A stretch of DNA of 64,000 nucleotides, taken from positions 120,672 to 184,671 of the forward strand of contig JAFSOC010000015.1 of NCBI GenBank assembly GCA_017447185.1, given 5' to 3'. The notes under the pieces are model-generated. The model searched no databases, was not told the DNA's origin, and worked only from the letters and a program-made list of their open reading frames with translations. Shown in pieces: positions 26,288-34,915 of the stretch. The stretch comes from Clostridia bacterium (lineage in GTDB: Bacteria > Bacillota > Clostridia > Christensenellales > Aristaeellaceae). A program made the translations under genes and the position numbers. Each line of letters opens with the position of its first letter. Position 1 is the stretch's first letter.

Positions 26288-26865
26288 GCGAGCAGGAGAA
26301 AAACCGGGAAGGAAACATCAAGGGCCGCATTGAAGCGATCCTTTTCGTTGCCGGGGAGGCGGTTGCCGTTAAAGACCTGGCCCGGGCACTCCAGATCTCC
26401 GATAAGGAACTGACAGGCGTCCTGAACAAAATGAAGGACGAATACGACTACGAGCAGCGGGGATTTTTGCTGAAACGGTTCGGCGGAAATGTACAGCTTG
26501 CCACCCGGCCGCTGTATTCAGAGGACGTGGTGCGGCTGCTGCAGCCGGTTCAGCAGCAGAGCCTGAGCCAGGCAGCAATGGAAACGCTGGCAGTAGTTGC
26601 CTACAAGCAGCCCGTGACCCGTGCCGAAGTGGAACAGGTTCGCGGCGTAAAATGCGACTACAGCCTGCAGAGCCTGATTCTGAAGGGCATGATAGAGGAA
26701 GCCGGCCGGAAAGACACCATCGGCCGTCCGATCCTGTACAGGACGACGGACAAGTTCCTCAGCCACTTTGGAATTCAGGGGCTGGAAGACCTGCCTCCGC
26801 TGCCGGAGAATGAAAACGAGCTGGAAGAAACACACCCGGGCGACGAAGAAATATTGACCACATAA
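26284..26865 (+). CDS. scpB: Segregation and condensation protein ScpB
   Basis: The product (193 residues) is the ScpA-binding double winged-helix protein of the condensin complex. Diagnostic segments are IEAILFVAGEAVAVKDLA, ETLAVVAYKQPVTRAEVEQVRG and GRPILYRTTDKFLSHFG. The frame is open upstream inside scpA, but the ATG overlapping the scpA stop gives the normal ScpB N-terminus and length. Confidence 0.96.
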   Translation: MSEQEKNREGNIKGRIEAILFVAGEAVAVKDLARALQISDKELTGVLNKMKDEYDYEQRGFLLKRFGGNVQLATRPLYSEDVVRLLQPVQQQSLSQAAMETLAVVAYKQPVTRAEVEQVRGVKCDYSLQSLILKGMIEEAGRKDTIGRPILYRTTDKFLSHFGIQGLEDLPPLPENENELEETHPGDEEILTT

Positions 26866-26894
26866 TCATTCGGAAAGAAAGGACGGGACTCACT

Positions 26895-27104
26895 ATGGAA
26901 AAGAAAATGGTCATCGAGGGAATGAAATGCATGCACTGCAAGGCCAGCGTGGAAAAAGCGCTACAGGCCGTACCGGGCGTCACAGCGGCTGAAGTGGACC
27001 TGGAAGCGAAAATCGCGAAGATTGTCCTGGCGGAAGATGTTGCAGATGACGTGCTGAAAGAAGCTGTGAAAGCAAAAGGGTTTGAACCGGTTCAGATGAT
27101 CTGA
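26895..27104 (+). CDS. Heavy-metal-associated (CopZ-like) small protein
   Basis: The product (69 residues) is a single HMA domain with the metal-binding loop GMKCMHC (Cys12, Cys15). Such proteins carry Cu(I) or similar soft metals to P-type ATPases. No copper ATPase or CsoR-type repressor is adjacent, so its partner is elsewhere. A histidine between the two cysteines is common in this family. It has AAAGGACGGG upstream and probably belongs to the scpAB transcript or a separate weak unit. Confidence 0.9.
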   Translation: MEKKMVIEGMKCMHCKASVEKALQAVPGVTAAEVDLEAKIAKIVLAEDVADDVLKEAVKAKGFEPVQMI

Positions 27105-27145
27105 TAAAAGGATTCCATGCAAAACGGGAAAAGGAGAGAGCAATC

Positions 27146-29941
27146 ATGGACGATCAGAATAAGCCGAATGCCAGAAGAAAAACCATCGTCGGCACCGGTA
27201 AAGGCATAGAAAAGAAGGGTGAAGGCCTGGGTACGGGCCCGGTGGGCGACAGCAACCAGCAGGCACCCCAGAGCGCATTCCGGAAGCCTGCGAGCCAGCC
27301 GGCGCAGCGCCCCGCACAGAATCCGTTCGGACAAAGCGCACAGCGTCCAACTCCGACTGCGGGACAGAGCAGACCGCAGTCCAATCCATTCGGACAAAGC
27401 AGTGCACGGACCGGGCAGGGTTCCTATGGACAGACCAGACCGCAGTCCGGTTCCTTCGGACAGACGCAGCGTCCCCAGCAGTCGGCGCAGCGTCCGGCGC
27501 AGAGCGCCCAGCGGCCGGTTTATACCCGTCCGACCCAGAGCACCCAAAGTTCCGGACAGGGACAGCGCACCGGGTCTTCCATGGGCGGCGGTGGCGGCAA
27601 ACTGATCCTGATGGTGATCGTTTTTGTGGGTCTCTTTTTCCTGGGGAGAAATCTGTTTGGCGGAAACAACAACACTAGCAGCAATACGCTGAACCTGAAC
27701 AATACCGCCACCACTTCGCAGATACAGACACAGACGCAGAGCAGCAGTTCCGGAAGCGGAATCATGAACCTGCTGAACAGCTTCCTCGGCAGCAGCGGAA
27801 GCTCCGCCTATGATTTCAACGGAATTCTCAGCGGACTGACCGGCGGCGGCAGCAGCGGGAATGTAACTACCTCCAGCAGCAGCCAGTATTTCACAACCGG
27901 CATGGACAACAATACCCCGGATGTGGATACAACGGTCAGCAGCAAGGCACGTGATAAATATACCGTCATCAAGGGCGGGAAGAAAGATACTGTCACGGTG
28001 ATGGTTTACATGTGCGGTGCAGACCTGGAAAGCCAGAACGGCATGGCTACCAGCGACCTGAAGGAAATGGTGAATGCGAACCTGAGCGACAGCATCAACC
28101 TGCTTGTCTACACCGGCGGGGCCCGCAAATGGAAAAACAATGTGGTGAGCGCCAATGCCAATCAGATTTACAAGATTGAGAACGGAAGCCTGACGCGGCT
28201 GGTGGAGAACGACGGAAACGCCAGTATGACCAGTCCTTCCACACTGGCATCCTTCATCAAATACGGAAACGCCAATTATCCGGCGAACCGAATGGTCCTG
28301 ATTCTGTGGGATCACGGTGGCGGAAGCGTGAGCGGCTACGGATACGACGAGCGCTACGGCAAGGGACAGACCATGACGCTGGCCGGGATCAACGAAGCGC
28401 TGAAGAGTGCCGGCGTGAAGTTTGACTTCATCGGATTTGACACATGCCTGATGGCGACGGTGGAGAACGGGCTGATGCTGAGCCAGTACGCTGACTATAT
28501 GATTGCCAGCGAGGAAACGGAACCCGGTACCGGATGGTACTACACCAACTGGCTGAACAAGCTCAGCGCCAATTCCAGCATGAACACGGTCCAGATCGGC
28601 AAGACGATCGTGGATGATTTCGTGGAAGTCAGCAACCGGCAGGCACGCGGCCAGGCGACGACGCTGAGCGTTGTGGACCTGGCGGAGCTTTCCGCGACGG
28701 TTCCCACGGAGTTGAAGGATTTCAGCGTTGAAACGAACGAGTTGATCCAGAACAAACAGTACAAAAAGGTTTCCAGCGCCAGGAGCAAGACCCGTGAATT
28801 TGCGCAGAGCAGCAAGATTGACCAGATTGACCTGATTCATTTTGCGAAGAACCTGGGAACGAGCGAAAGCTCCCAGCTGGCAAAAGCGCTGGAAGGTGCC
28901 ATCAAATACAACCGCACCGGCGGCGGCATCAGCAATGCCTACGGCCTGAGCATCTATTTCCCCTATAAGAAGACTTCCAAAGTCAGTCAGATCATTTCCA
29001 CATACAAGGCGATTGGCATGGATGACGAATACACCCGGTGTATCCAGGAATTCGCCAGCCTGGAAGTCAGCGGCCAGCTGAGCGGCGGAAGCACTCCCCA
29101 GTCCTATGGCAGCAGCAATGCCATGAGCGGACTGATGGAGAGTCTGATGGGCGGCGGAAGCTCCTATGGAAGTATCGGAAACACCTACTCCGGCGGCGGG
29201 CTGGAAAGCCTGCTGGGGGGTTATTACAGCGGCGGATCTTCCTCCGGCAGCACCGGAAGCATCCTGGATCTGCTGATGGGCCGGAGTATGACTGCGCAGA
29301 AGGCCGCGGCCTATATCCAGGAAAACCACTTTGATCCGAGCAACCTGCAGTGGAAGAACGACAGGATTACCTTCACGCAGGAACAGAAAGACAACATCAT
29401 TGACATCCAGAAGAACCTGTTTTTCGACGACGGCAAGGGCTACATCAACATGGGGTTTGATCCTTTCATCAAAACAGAAGGGAATGACCTGATATACGAA
29501 TTCGACGGCACCTGGCTGTCCATCGACCTGCAGGAAGTGCCGTATTACCGGATCGCCACGATTGAACAGAGCGACTGTTACGCTGAAATCGGATATGTTC
29601 CCGCGATCGTAAACGATGTGCGCGCGAACCTGATTCTCGTTTTTGACAAGGAGAATCCGGACGGATATATCGCAGGCGCTGAACCGGTCTATACGAACGG
29701 GGAAACAGAAACACAGGCAAAGAACCTGATCGGCATCGGCAAGGGCGATAAGATCCAGATCGTATGCGACTATGTGGACTACAACGGGAACTACCAGGAC
29801 AGCTACCGCCTTGGGGATCCTTTTGTGCTGGGAGACAGGACGACGATCGGATACGCCTATGTGAAGAATCCGGAAAAATGTAAGCTGACCTACTGCATTA
29901 CGGATTACTATCAGCAGACATACTGGACACCTGTAAAGTGA
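27146..29941 (+). CDS. Membrane-anchored clostripain-family (C11) cysteine protease with repeat-rich N-terminus
   Basis: The product (931 residues) begins with a basic, Gly-rich motif ending GEGLGTGPVG, then a Gln/Pro/Ser-rich disordered region (36-149) with repeated PFGQS/SFGQT units, and one transmembrane helix (151-168). Next comes a Ser/Gly/Asn-rich stalk and a C11 catalytic domain with His390 in LWDHGGG and Cys434 in GFDTCLM. A second Ser/Gly-rich stretch (about 645-715) separates it from a C-terminal beta-rich domain. The basic N-terminus predicts the repeats inside the cell and the protease outside. Clostripains usually cleave after Arg and self-process; substrate here is unknown. No partner gene is adjacent. 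Confidence 0.87.
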   Translation: MDDQNKPNARRKTIVGTGKGIEKKGEGLGTGPVGDSNQQAPQSAFRKPASQPAQRPAQNPFGQSAQRPTPTAGQSRPQSNPFGQSSARTGQGSYGQTRPQSGSFGQTQRPQQSAQRPAQSAQRPVYTRPTQSTQSSGQGQRTGSSMGGGGGKLILMVIVFVGLFFLGRNLFGGNNNTSSNTLNLNNTATTSQIQTQTQSSSSGSGIMNLLNSFLGSSGSSAYDFNGILSGLTGGGSSGNVTTSSSSQYFTTGMDNNTPDVDTTVSSKARDKYTVIKGGKKDTVTVMVYMCGADLESQNGMATSDLKEMVNANLSDSINLLVYTGGARKWKNNVVSANANQIYKIENGSLTRLVENDGNASMTSPSTLASFIKYGNANYPANRMVLILWDHGGGSVSGYGYDERYGKGQTMTLAGINEALKSAGVKFDFIGFDTCLMATVENGLMLSQYADYMIASEETEPGTGWYYTNWLNKLSANSSMNTVQIGKTIVDDFVEVSNRQARGQATTLSVVDLAELSATVPTELKDFSVETNELIQNKQYKKVSSARSKTREFAQSSKIDQIDLIHFAKNLGTSESSQLAKALEGAIKYNRTGGGISNAYGLSIYFPYKKTSKVSQIISTYKAIGMDDEYTRCIQEFASLEVSGQLSGGSTPQSYGSSNAMSGLMESLMGGGSSYGSIGNTYSGGGLESLLGGYYSGGSSSGSTGSILDLLMGRSMTAQKAAAYIQENHFDPSNLQWKNDRITFTQEQKDNIIDIQKNLFFDDGKGYINMGFDPFIKTEGNDLIYEFDGTWLSIDLQEVPYYRIATIEQSDCYAEIGYVPAIVNDVRANLILVFDKENPDGYIAGAEPVYTNGETETQAKNLIGIGKGDKIQIVCDYVDYNGNYQDSYRLGDPFVLGDRTTIGYAYVKNPEKCKLTYCITDYYQQTYWTPVK
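27251..27592 (+). repeat. Low-complexity Gln/Pro/Ser repeat region in the C11 protease
   Basis: Degenerate in-frame repeats encode NPFGQSAQRP, NPFGQSSARTG, GSYGQTRPQSG, GSFGQTQRPQQ and SAQRPAQ units. The region is almost free of hydrophobic and acidic residues, as expected of a disordered segment. Confidence 0.85.
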
Positions 29942-29948
29942 GGAAATC

Positions 29949-31808
29949 ATGGACTATCGCGAAAAGTTTGAAATGGCCCTGGAAAAAGTGCAGAAGGCGC
30001 CCCGGTACACCGGCGGGGAAATGAATACGACGGTCAAGGCATGGGATGAGACGCCGCTGCACTTCGGATTCTGCTTTCCGGACACCTATGAAGTCGGAAT
30101 GAGCCATCTGGGCCTCAAGATCCTGTACGGACTGATCAACCGCGAAAGCTGGAGCCTTTGCGAACGATTTTTTATGCCATGGACCGACATGATCGAACTG
30201 ATGCAGAAAGAGGAGATTCCGCTGCTTTCCATGGAGAGCCGGCGGCCGCTGAACGAGTTCGATGTGATCGGATTTACGCTGCAGTATGAAATGAGCTACA
30301 GTAACATCCTGGCGATGATGGAAATGGGTGGCGTTCCGCTGGAAGGTACCGAACGGGGAGAGAAGGACCCTATCGTTGTAGCAGGCGGGCCGTGCGCATT
30401 CAATCCCGAGCCGTTGGCACCTTTCATTGACGCGTTCATGATCGGTGACGGCGAGGACGTGATGACGGAACTGAACCGGGTGATCCTCCGGCGGAAGACA
30501 GAGGGATGGACCCGGGAAGAATGCCTGCGGGAACTGGCGAAACTGGAAGGCGTTTATGTACCCTCCCTGTACGATGTGACCTATGAGGAAGACGGGCGGA
30601 TCCGCGCGGTGACACCGAACTGCCCGGAAGCACCGGCCACCGTAAAAAAACGTGTGGTTGTGGACCTGAACAATACCTATTACCCGGAAGAGATCCCTGT
30701 GCCCTATACAGAAGTGATCTTTGACCGGATTATGCTGGAAATCATGCGCGGATGTACCCGGGGATGCCGGTTCTGTCAGGCAGGGATGCTGTATCGCCCT
30801 GTACGGGAAAGAAGCCTGGAGAAACTGACGGACCTGGCGGAAAAGCTGCAGGAAGCGACAGGATATGAAGAAATCAGCCTGAGCAGCCTGAGCAGCGGCG
30901 ACTATACCTGCCTGCCTGAACTGATCCGTACGCTGATGCGGAACATGAAGGAAAAACGGGTTTCCATCAGCCTGCCGAGCCTGCGGATCGACAGCGTGCT
31001 GAAGGAAAGCCTGGAGGAAACCCAGCAGGTACGGAAAACAAGCCTGACTTTTGCCCCGGAAGCCGGGACCCAGCGGATGCGGGATGTCATCAACAAGGGC
31101 GTGACCGAGGAAGACCTGCTGGAAAAGGTGCGGGATGCGTTCAGCGGCGGATGGAACAGTGTGAAGCTGTATTTCATGGACGGTCTGCCGACGGAAACGG
31201 AAGCGGATCTTGACGGAATCGCGGACCTGGCACGGAAAGTGGTGGGCGAATATTTCGCAGTACCGAAGGATCAGCGGGCCCGCGGGCTTCGCGTGACGGT
31301 GAGCGTAAGCATTTTTGTGCCGAAGCCTTTTACCCCGTTCCAGTGGGCTCCGCAGGATACGATTGAAACCGTGTTTGCCAAGACAGAACACCTGAAAAAG
31401 GTACTGAACATCAAGGGAGTAACCTTCAACTGGCACGAGCCGTATGTCAGCTTTATGGAAGCGTGTTTTGCCCGGGGAGACCGCCGGATGGGAAGGGTGC
31501 TGCAGAAAGCGTACGAAAAAGGCTGCATCCTGGACGGATGGAACGAAACCTTCCGGTTCGACAAATGGATGGAAGCGTTTAAGGAATGCGGACTGGATCC
31601 GGCTTTCTACGCAAACCGGGAGCGGGAAAAAGACGAAATCTTTCCCTGGGATCACATTGACAGCGGAATTTCCAAGTCGTTCCTGTGGCGGGAAAACGAA
31701 AAGGCCCTGCGGGCGGAAACAACCAGAGACTGCAGGAAGGGCTGCAACGGATGCGGACTGCAGAAATGGAAAGGTGTGTGCGGATATGCGAATGCTGGCA
31801 GTGTTTGA
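29949..31808 (+). CDS. B12-binding-domain radical SAM protein (TIGR03960-like)
   Basis: The product (619 residues) has an N-terminal cobalamin-binding-like domain (HFGFCFPDTYEVGMSHLGLK) and a radical SAM core with the CxxxCxxC cluster at Cys269, Cys273 and Cys276 in RGCTRGCRFC. The C-terminal end is cysteine rich (CRKGCNGC plus a later Cys), suggesting a second metal or cluster site. The family is conserved in Clostridia immediately before a DUF2344 protein and an RNase E/G gene, as here. The modified substrate is unknown; an RNA or ribosome-linked target is only suggested by context. It overlaps the next gene by about 20 bases. Confidence 0.88.
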   Translation: MDYREKFEMALEKVQKAPRYTGGEMNTTVKAWDETPLHFGFCFPDTYEVGMSHLGLKILYGLINRESWSLCERFFMPWTDMIELMQKEEIPLLSMESRRPLNEFDVIGFTLQYEMSYSNILAMMEMGGVPLEGTERGEKDPIVVAGGPCAFNPEPLAPFIDAFMIGDGEDVMTELNRVILRRKTEGWTREECLRELAKLEGVYVPSLYDVTYEEDGRIRAVTPNCPEAPATVKKRVVVDLNNTYYPEEIPVPYTEVIFDRIMLEIMRGCTRGCRFCQAGMLYRPVRERSLEKLTDLAEKLQEATGYEEISLSSLSSGDYTCLPELIRTLMRNMKEKRVSISLPSLRIDSVLKESLEETQQVRKTSLTFAPEAGTQRMRDVINKGVTEEDLLEKVRDAFSGGWNSVKLYFMDGLPTETEADLDGIADLARKVVGEYFAVPKDQRARGLRVTVSVSIFVPKPFTPFQWAPQDTIETVFAKTEHLKKVLNIKGVTFNWHEPYVSFMEACFARGDRRMGRVLQKAYEKGCILDGWNETFRFDKWMEAFKECGLDPAFYANREREKDEIFPWDHIDSGISKSFLWRENEKALRAETTRDCRKGCNGCGLQKWKGVCGYANAGSV

Positions 31809-32472
31809 AAAAGGCGAGCGGATCCGGCACATCGGCCACCTGGATATCCAGCGGAGCGTTCAGCGGGGGCTGCGGCGGAGCGGACTTCCGGTGGCATACA
31901 GCCAGGGATTTAATCCACATATCCTGATTACCTTTGCTTCAGCGCTGAGCACGGGAGCCTGCGGAAAGCGGGAAATCATGGACGTTACCATGGCCGGGGA
32001 CGTGGAAGCCGAAGAATTCCTGGAAAAGATGAACCGGGCCATGCCGCCCGAGATGCAGCTGAAGGAAGCCCGGGCGGTGGACAATAAGCATCCGAGCCTG
32101 ATGGGAATGGTCGCCGCAGCAGACTACGATCTGCTGATCCGGGACGAAGCGCAGGGAGAAAAACTGGCCGCGGCTCTTCCGGAAATGATGAAAAAGGATC
32201 AGATCATGGCCACGCGGAAAACAAAGACGAAGCTGTCAGAATGCGACATTAAACCGCTGATTTATTCGCTTTACGCGGAAAAGAAGGACGGAAAGACCCA
32301 TCTTCGTGCCATGATGACGCTGACGGAAAGGGAAAGCTGCAAACCGCAGATGCTCCTGGAAGCATTGAAAGCACAGGCCGGTATTGAAGCAGAGGTCCGG
32401 ATGCTTGTCACCCGGGAAGGTCTGTACGGCCTGAACGAAACCGGCGCACTTGCGCCGCTGGAGAATATGTAA
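31786..32472 (+). CDS. DUF2344 / TIGR03936 radical-SAM-associated protein
   Basis: The product (228 residues) matches DUF2344: FEKGERIRHIGHLDIQRSVQRGLRRSGLPVAYSQGFNPH is the conserved opening. In some bacteria this domain is fused to the preceding radical SAM protein, so the two probably form a complex. No function is established. Two ATGs (31786 and 31792) are possible; neither has a strong ribosome-binding site, which fits translational coupling with the upstream gene it overlaps. A longer in-frame extension upstream lies inside the neighbour and is not credible. Confidence 0.88.
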   Translation: MRMLAVFEKGERIRHIGHLDIQRSVQRGLRRSGLPVAYSQGFNPHILITFASALSTGACGKREIMDVTMAGDVEAEEFLEKMNRAMPPEMQLKEARAVDNKHPSLMGMVAAADYDLLIRDEAQGEKLAAALPEMMKKDQIMATRKTKTKLSECDIKPLIYSLYAEKKDGKTHLRAMMTLTERESCKPQMLLEALKAQAGIEAEVRMLVTREGLYGLNETGALAPLENM

Positions 32473-32474
32473 AG

Positions 32475-33506
32475 ATGGAACGGATTCTGATTACCGGACC
32501 GGATTTCTGCGCTGTGACAGAGGACGGAACGCTGACGGAATACCTGCAGCGGGATCCGAAACAGCAGTATGGCGATATTCTTGGCGGAACGGTGGAACGA
32601 ATAATGCCTGGGATCGGATGCGCCTTTGTGGATATCGGGAGAAAAAAGAGCGGTTTCCTGCCCCTGGAGGAGCTGAGCCAGTCCTTTGAGGGAGAAAAGC
32701 TGAAATCCGGGATGCGGATTCCCGTGCAGATCCGGAAGGAAGAAACCGGAAGCAAAGGCGCTTTCCTGACCCGGGACCTGACACTGGCCGGGAGGACCAT
32801 ACTGCTGATGCCGATGAACAGGCATATCGGCGTAAGCAGCCGGATTACGGAAGATGACGAACGGGAGAGGCTCCGCAGCATCGGGAAGGAAATCGCCGGC
32901 GACGAAACCGGCCTGGTGCTCCGGACAGCAGCACAGGCAGCTGATCCGGATGAAATCGCGGAAGAAGTACGCACTCTGGCGGAGGAATGGCAGCGGATCC
33001 GGGAACGGATCCGGGAAGGATACACAGACGGCACCGTGCTGTATCACCAGGATCCGGTGGAAATGATGGCGCGGGACTATGAAATGATGGGAATTGCGCG
33101 ACGGACGGAAGCAGAGATGCTTCCGGGAGACCTGCAGCGCCAGCTGCGGGAGGCAGAGGGCCGGATGATCCGCATCCGGAACGGCGGTAATATCGTGATT
33201 GACCGATGCGAGGCGATGACGGTGATCGATGTGAATTCCGCCTCAGCGAGAACAGAAGGCGGGCCGGAAGATTCATACCTGGAGACAAACCTGGCCGCAT
33301 GTGAAAGCATTGCGGCGCAGATCCGGCTGCGGAATCTGGGCGGAATTATCCTGATCGACTTTATCGATATGAAGGCGGAAGCGGACCGGCAGAAGGTTGC
33401 GGACCGGCTGGCAGAAATGTTGGGAAGAGACCGGCGTAAGACTGTGATGCACGGATGGACAAAGCTGGGGATCATGGAAATGACCCGGAAAAGGACAGGC
33501 GGATAA
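32475..33506 (+). CDS. rng: Ribonuclease E/G family protein, C-terminally short
   Basis: The product (343 residues) contains the S1 domain (DILGGTVERIMPGIGCAFVDIG) and RNase E/G catalytic core with metal-binding aspartates Asp252 (TVIDVNSA) and Asp295 (ILIDFIDM). It ends just after LGIMEMTRKR, where family members normally continue into the zinc-link CPxCxG and the small dimer-forming domain. Typical lengths are 400 or more. Whether it is still an endonuclease for rRNA or mRNA is uncertain. No frameshifted remainder is seen in the 7 bases before miaB, so this appears to be a genuine short form. rplU-rpmA, often found downstream, are absent. Confidence 0.85.
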   Translation: MERILITGPDFCAVTEDGTLTEYLQRDPKQQYGDILGGTVERIMPGIGCAFVDIGRKKSGFLPLEELSQSFEGEKLKSGMRIPVQIRKEETGSKGAFLTRDLTLAGRTILLMPMNRHIGVSSRITEDDERERLRSIGKEIAGDETGLVLRTAAQAADPDEIAEEVRTLAEEWQRIRERIREGYTDGTVLYHQDPVEMMARDYEMMGIARRTEAEMLPGDLQRQLREAEGRMIRIRNGGNIVIDRCEAMTVIDVNSASARTEGGPEDSYLETNLAACESIAAQIRLRNLGGIILIDFIDMKAEADRQKVADRLAEMLGRDRRKTVMHGWTKLGIMEMTRKRTGG

Positions 33507-33513
33507 AACGGAA

Positions 33514-34911
33514 ATGAAGAGAGAAGAAAGAGTTGTGCAGCCGGAAGAGATGAAGCGCCAGGAAGCGTTCATCGAAGAGATTCGGGAAATGCCGCAGAAG
33601 CCGAAAAGCTACTATGTGGTCACCTACGGATGCCAGATGAACGCTCATGACAGCGAAAAGCTGGCAGGGATGCTGCAACGGATGGGTATCACGGAAGCCG
33701 AAGAACGGGATAAGGCGGATTTTGTAATCTTCAACACTTGCTGTGTGCGGGAGAACGCGGAGCGGCGGGCGCTGGGAAATGTCACCTGGCTGAAGGAGGT
33801 CCGGAAGAACAATCCCGGACTGATTATCGCCGTGTGCGGATGCATGATCCAGGAACCGGGAATGGCAGAAAAAATCCTAAAACAGTACCGGTTTATCAAC
33901 CTGGCCTTCGGAACGGCAAACCTGCACTGCTTTCCCGAACTGATGTACCGGACGCTGAATACGGACCGGAGCGTCGTGGTAGTGGAGGACCGGGATGTGA
34001 TCCCGGAAGGGCTTCCCATCGCCCGGGCCCGGAAGGAAGCGGCCTATATCACAATAATGTACGGCTGCAACAACTACTGCAGCTACTGCATCGTTCCGTA
34101 TGTGCGCGGGCGGGAGCGGAGCCGGCAGCCGGAGCAGATTCTGCGGGAAGCGGAAGGGCTGCGGGACAGCGGCGTGAAGGAAATCATGCTGCTGGGGCAG
34201 AACGTGAACAGCTACGGCAAGGATCTGGAAGGCGGAATGAGCTTTGCGGCGCTGCTGAAGGAACTGGACGGAACTGGGATTCCCAGGATCCGTTTTATGA
34301 CCAGTCATCCCAAAGATCTGAGCGATGAACTGATTGACGTGATGAGCGGGAGCAGACACATCCTGCCGCAGTTCCACCTTCCGGTGCAGAGTGGAAGTGA
34401 CCGGATCCTGAAGATGATGAACCGGCATTATACGCGGGACCAGTACCTGGACCGGGTGCGGAAACTGCGGGAAGCGGTGCCGGGAATCGGACTGAGCACG
34501 GACATCATCGTCGGTTTCCCGGGAGAGACGGAAGAAGAATTCCGGGAGACCATGGCGCTGGTGGAAAAAGTGCGGTACGACAGCGCATTTACATTTATTT
34601 ATTCTCCGCGGGTGGGAACCCGCGCAGCCGAAATGGAAAGCCAGATCGCACCGGAAGTAGCAACAAGGAGAATCCAGGAGCTGATTGCCCTGCAGGAAGG
34701 CCTGCAGCAGGAGACGATGAAGCGCTTTGTCGGAACGGAAGAAGAGGTGCTGACGGAAGGACTCAGCCGGAGAAGCTCGGAGAGCGTATCCGGGAAAGGA
34801 CGGCACGGGATTTCCATTACAATAGCGGGGACGGTTCAGGATGTCGGGGAGATCCTGCGATGCAGGGTGACGGGACTCAAAAACAATACGCTGGTTGGAG
34901 AAAGGATATAG
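33514..34911 (+). CDS. miaB: tRNA-2-methylthio-N6-dimethylallyladenosine synthase MiaB
   Basis: The product (465 residues) adds the methylthio group to i6A37 of tRNA. The N-terminal cluster cysteines are Cys40 (TYGCQMN), Cys76 (NTCCVRE) and Cys110 (CGCMIQ). The radical SAM cluster is Cys185, Cys189, Cys192 (YGCNNYCSYC), and a TRAM domain closes the protein. The first 30 residues are a charged extension. MiaA, which makes its substrate, is encoded 4.6 kb downstream in the same gene series. Confidence 0.97.
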   Translation: MKREERVVQPEEMKRQEAFIEEIREMPQKPKSYYVVTYGCQMNAHDSEKLAGMLQRMGITEAEERDKADFVIFNTCCVRENAERRALGNVTWLKEVRKNNPGLIIAVCGCMIQEPGMAEKILKQYRFINLAFGTANLHCFPELMYRTLNTDRSVVVVEDRDVIPEGLPIARARKEAAYITIMYGCNNYCSYCIVPYVRGRERSRQPEQILREAEGLRDSGVKEIMLLGQNVNSYGKDLEGGMSFAALLKELDGTGIPRIRFMTSHPKDLSDELIDVMSGSRHILPQFHLPVQSGSDRILKMMNRHYTRDQYLDRVRKLREAVPGIGLSTDIIVGFPGETEEEFRETMALVEKVRYDSAFTFIYSPRVGTRAAEMESQIAPEVATRRIQELIALQEGLQQETMKRFVGTEEEVLTEGLSRRSSESVSGKGRHGISITIAGTVQDVGEILRCRVTGLKNNTLVGERI

Positions 34912-34915
34912 GACA

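Noticed and set aside
27092-29950. A 952-codon open frame on the minus strand, opposite the C11 protease gene
   Set aside because: It mirrors the sense codons exactly and has no ribosome-binding site, promoter or recognisable domain. The sense genes rarely use TTA, CTA and TCA codons, which would create antisense stops, so long antisense frames are expected.
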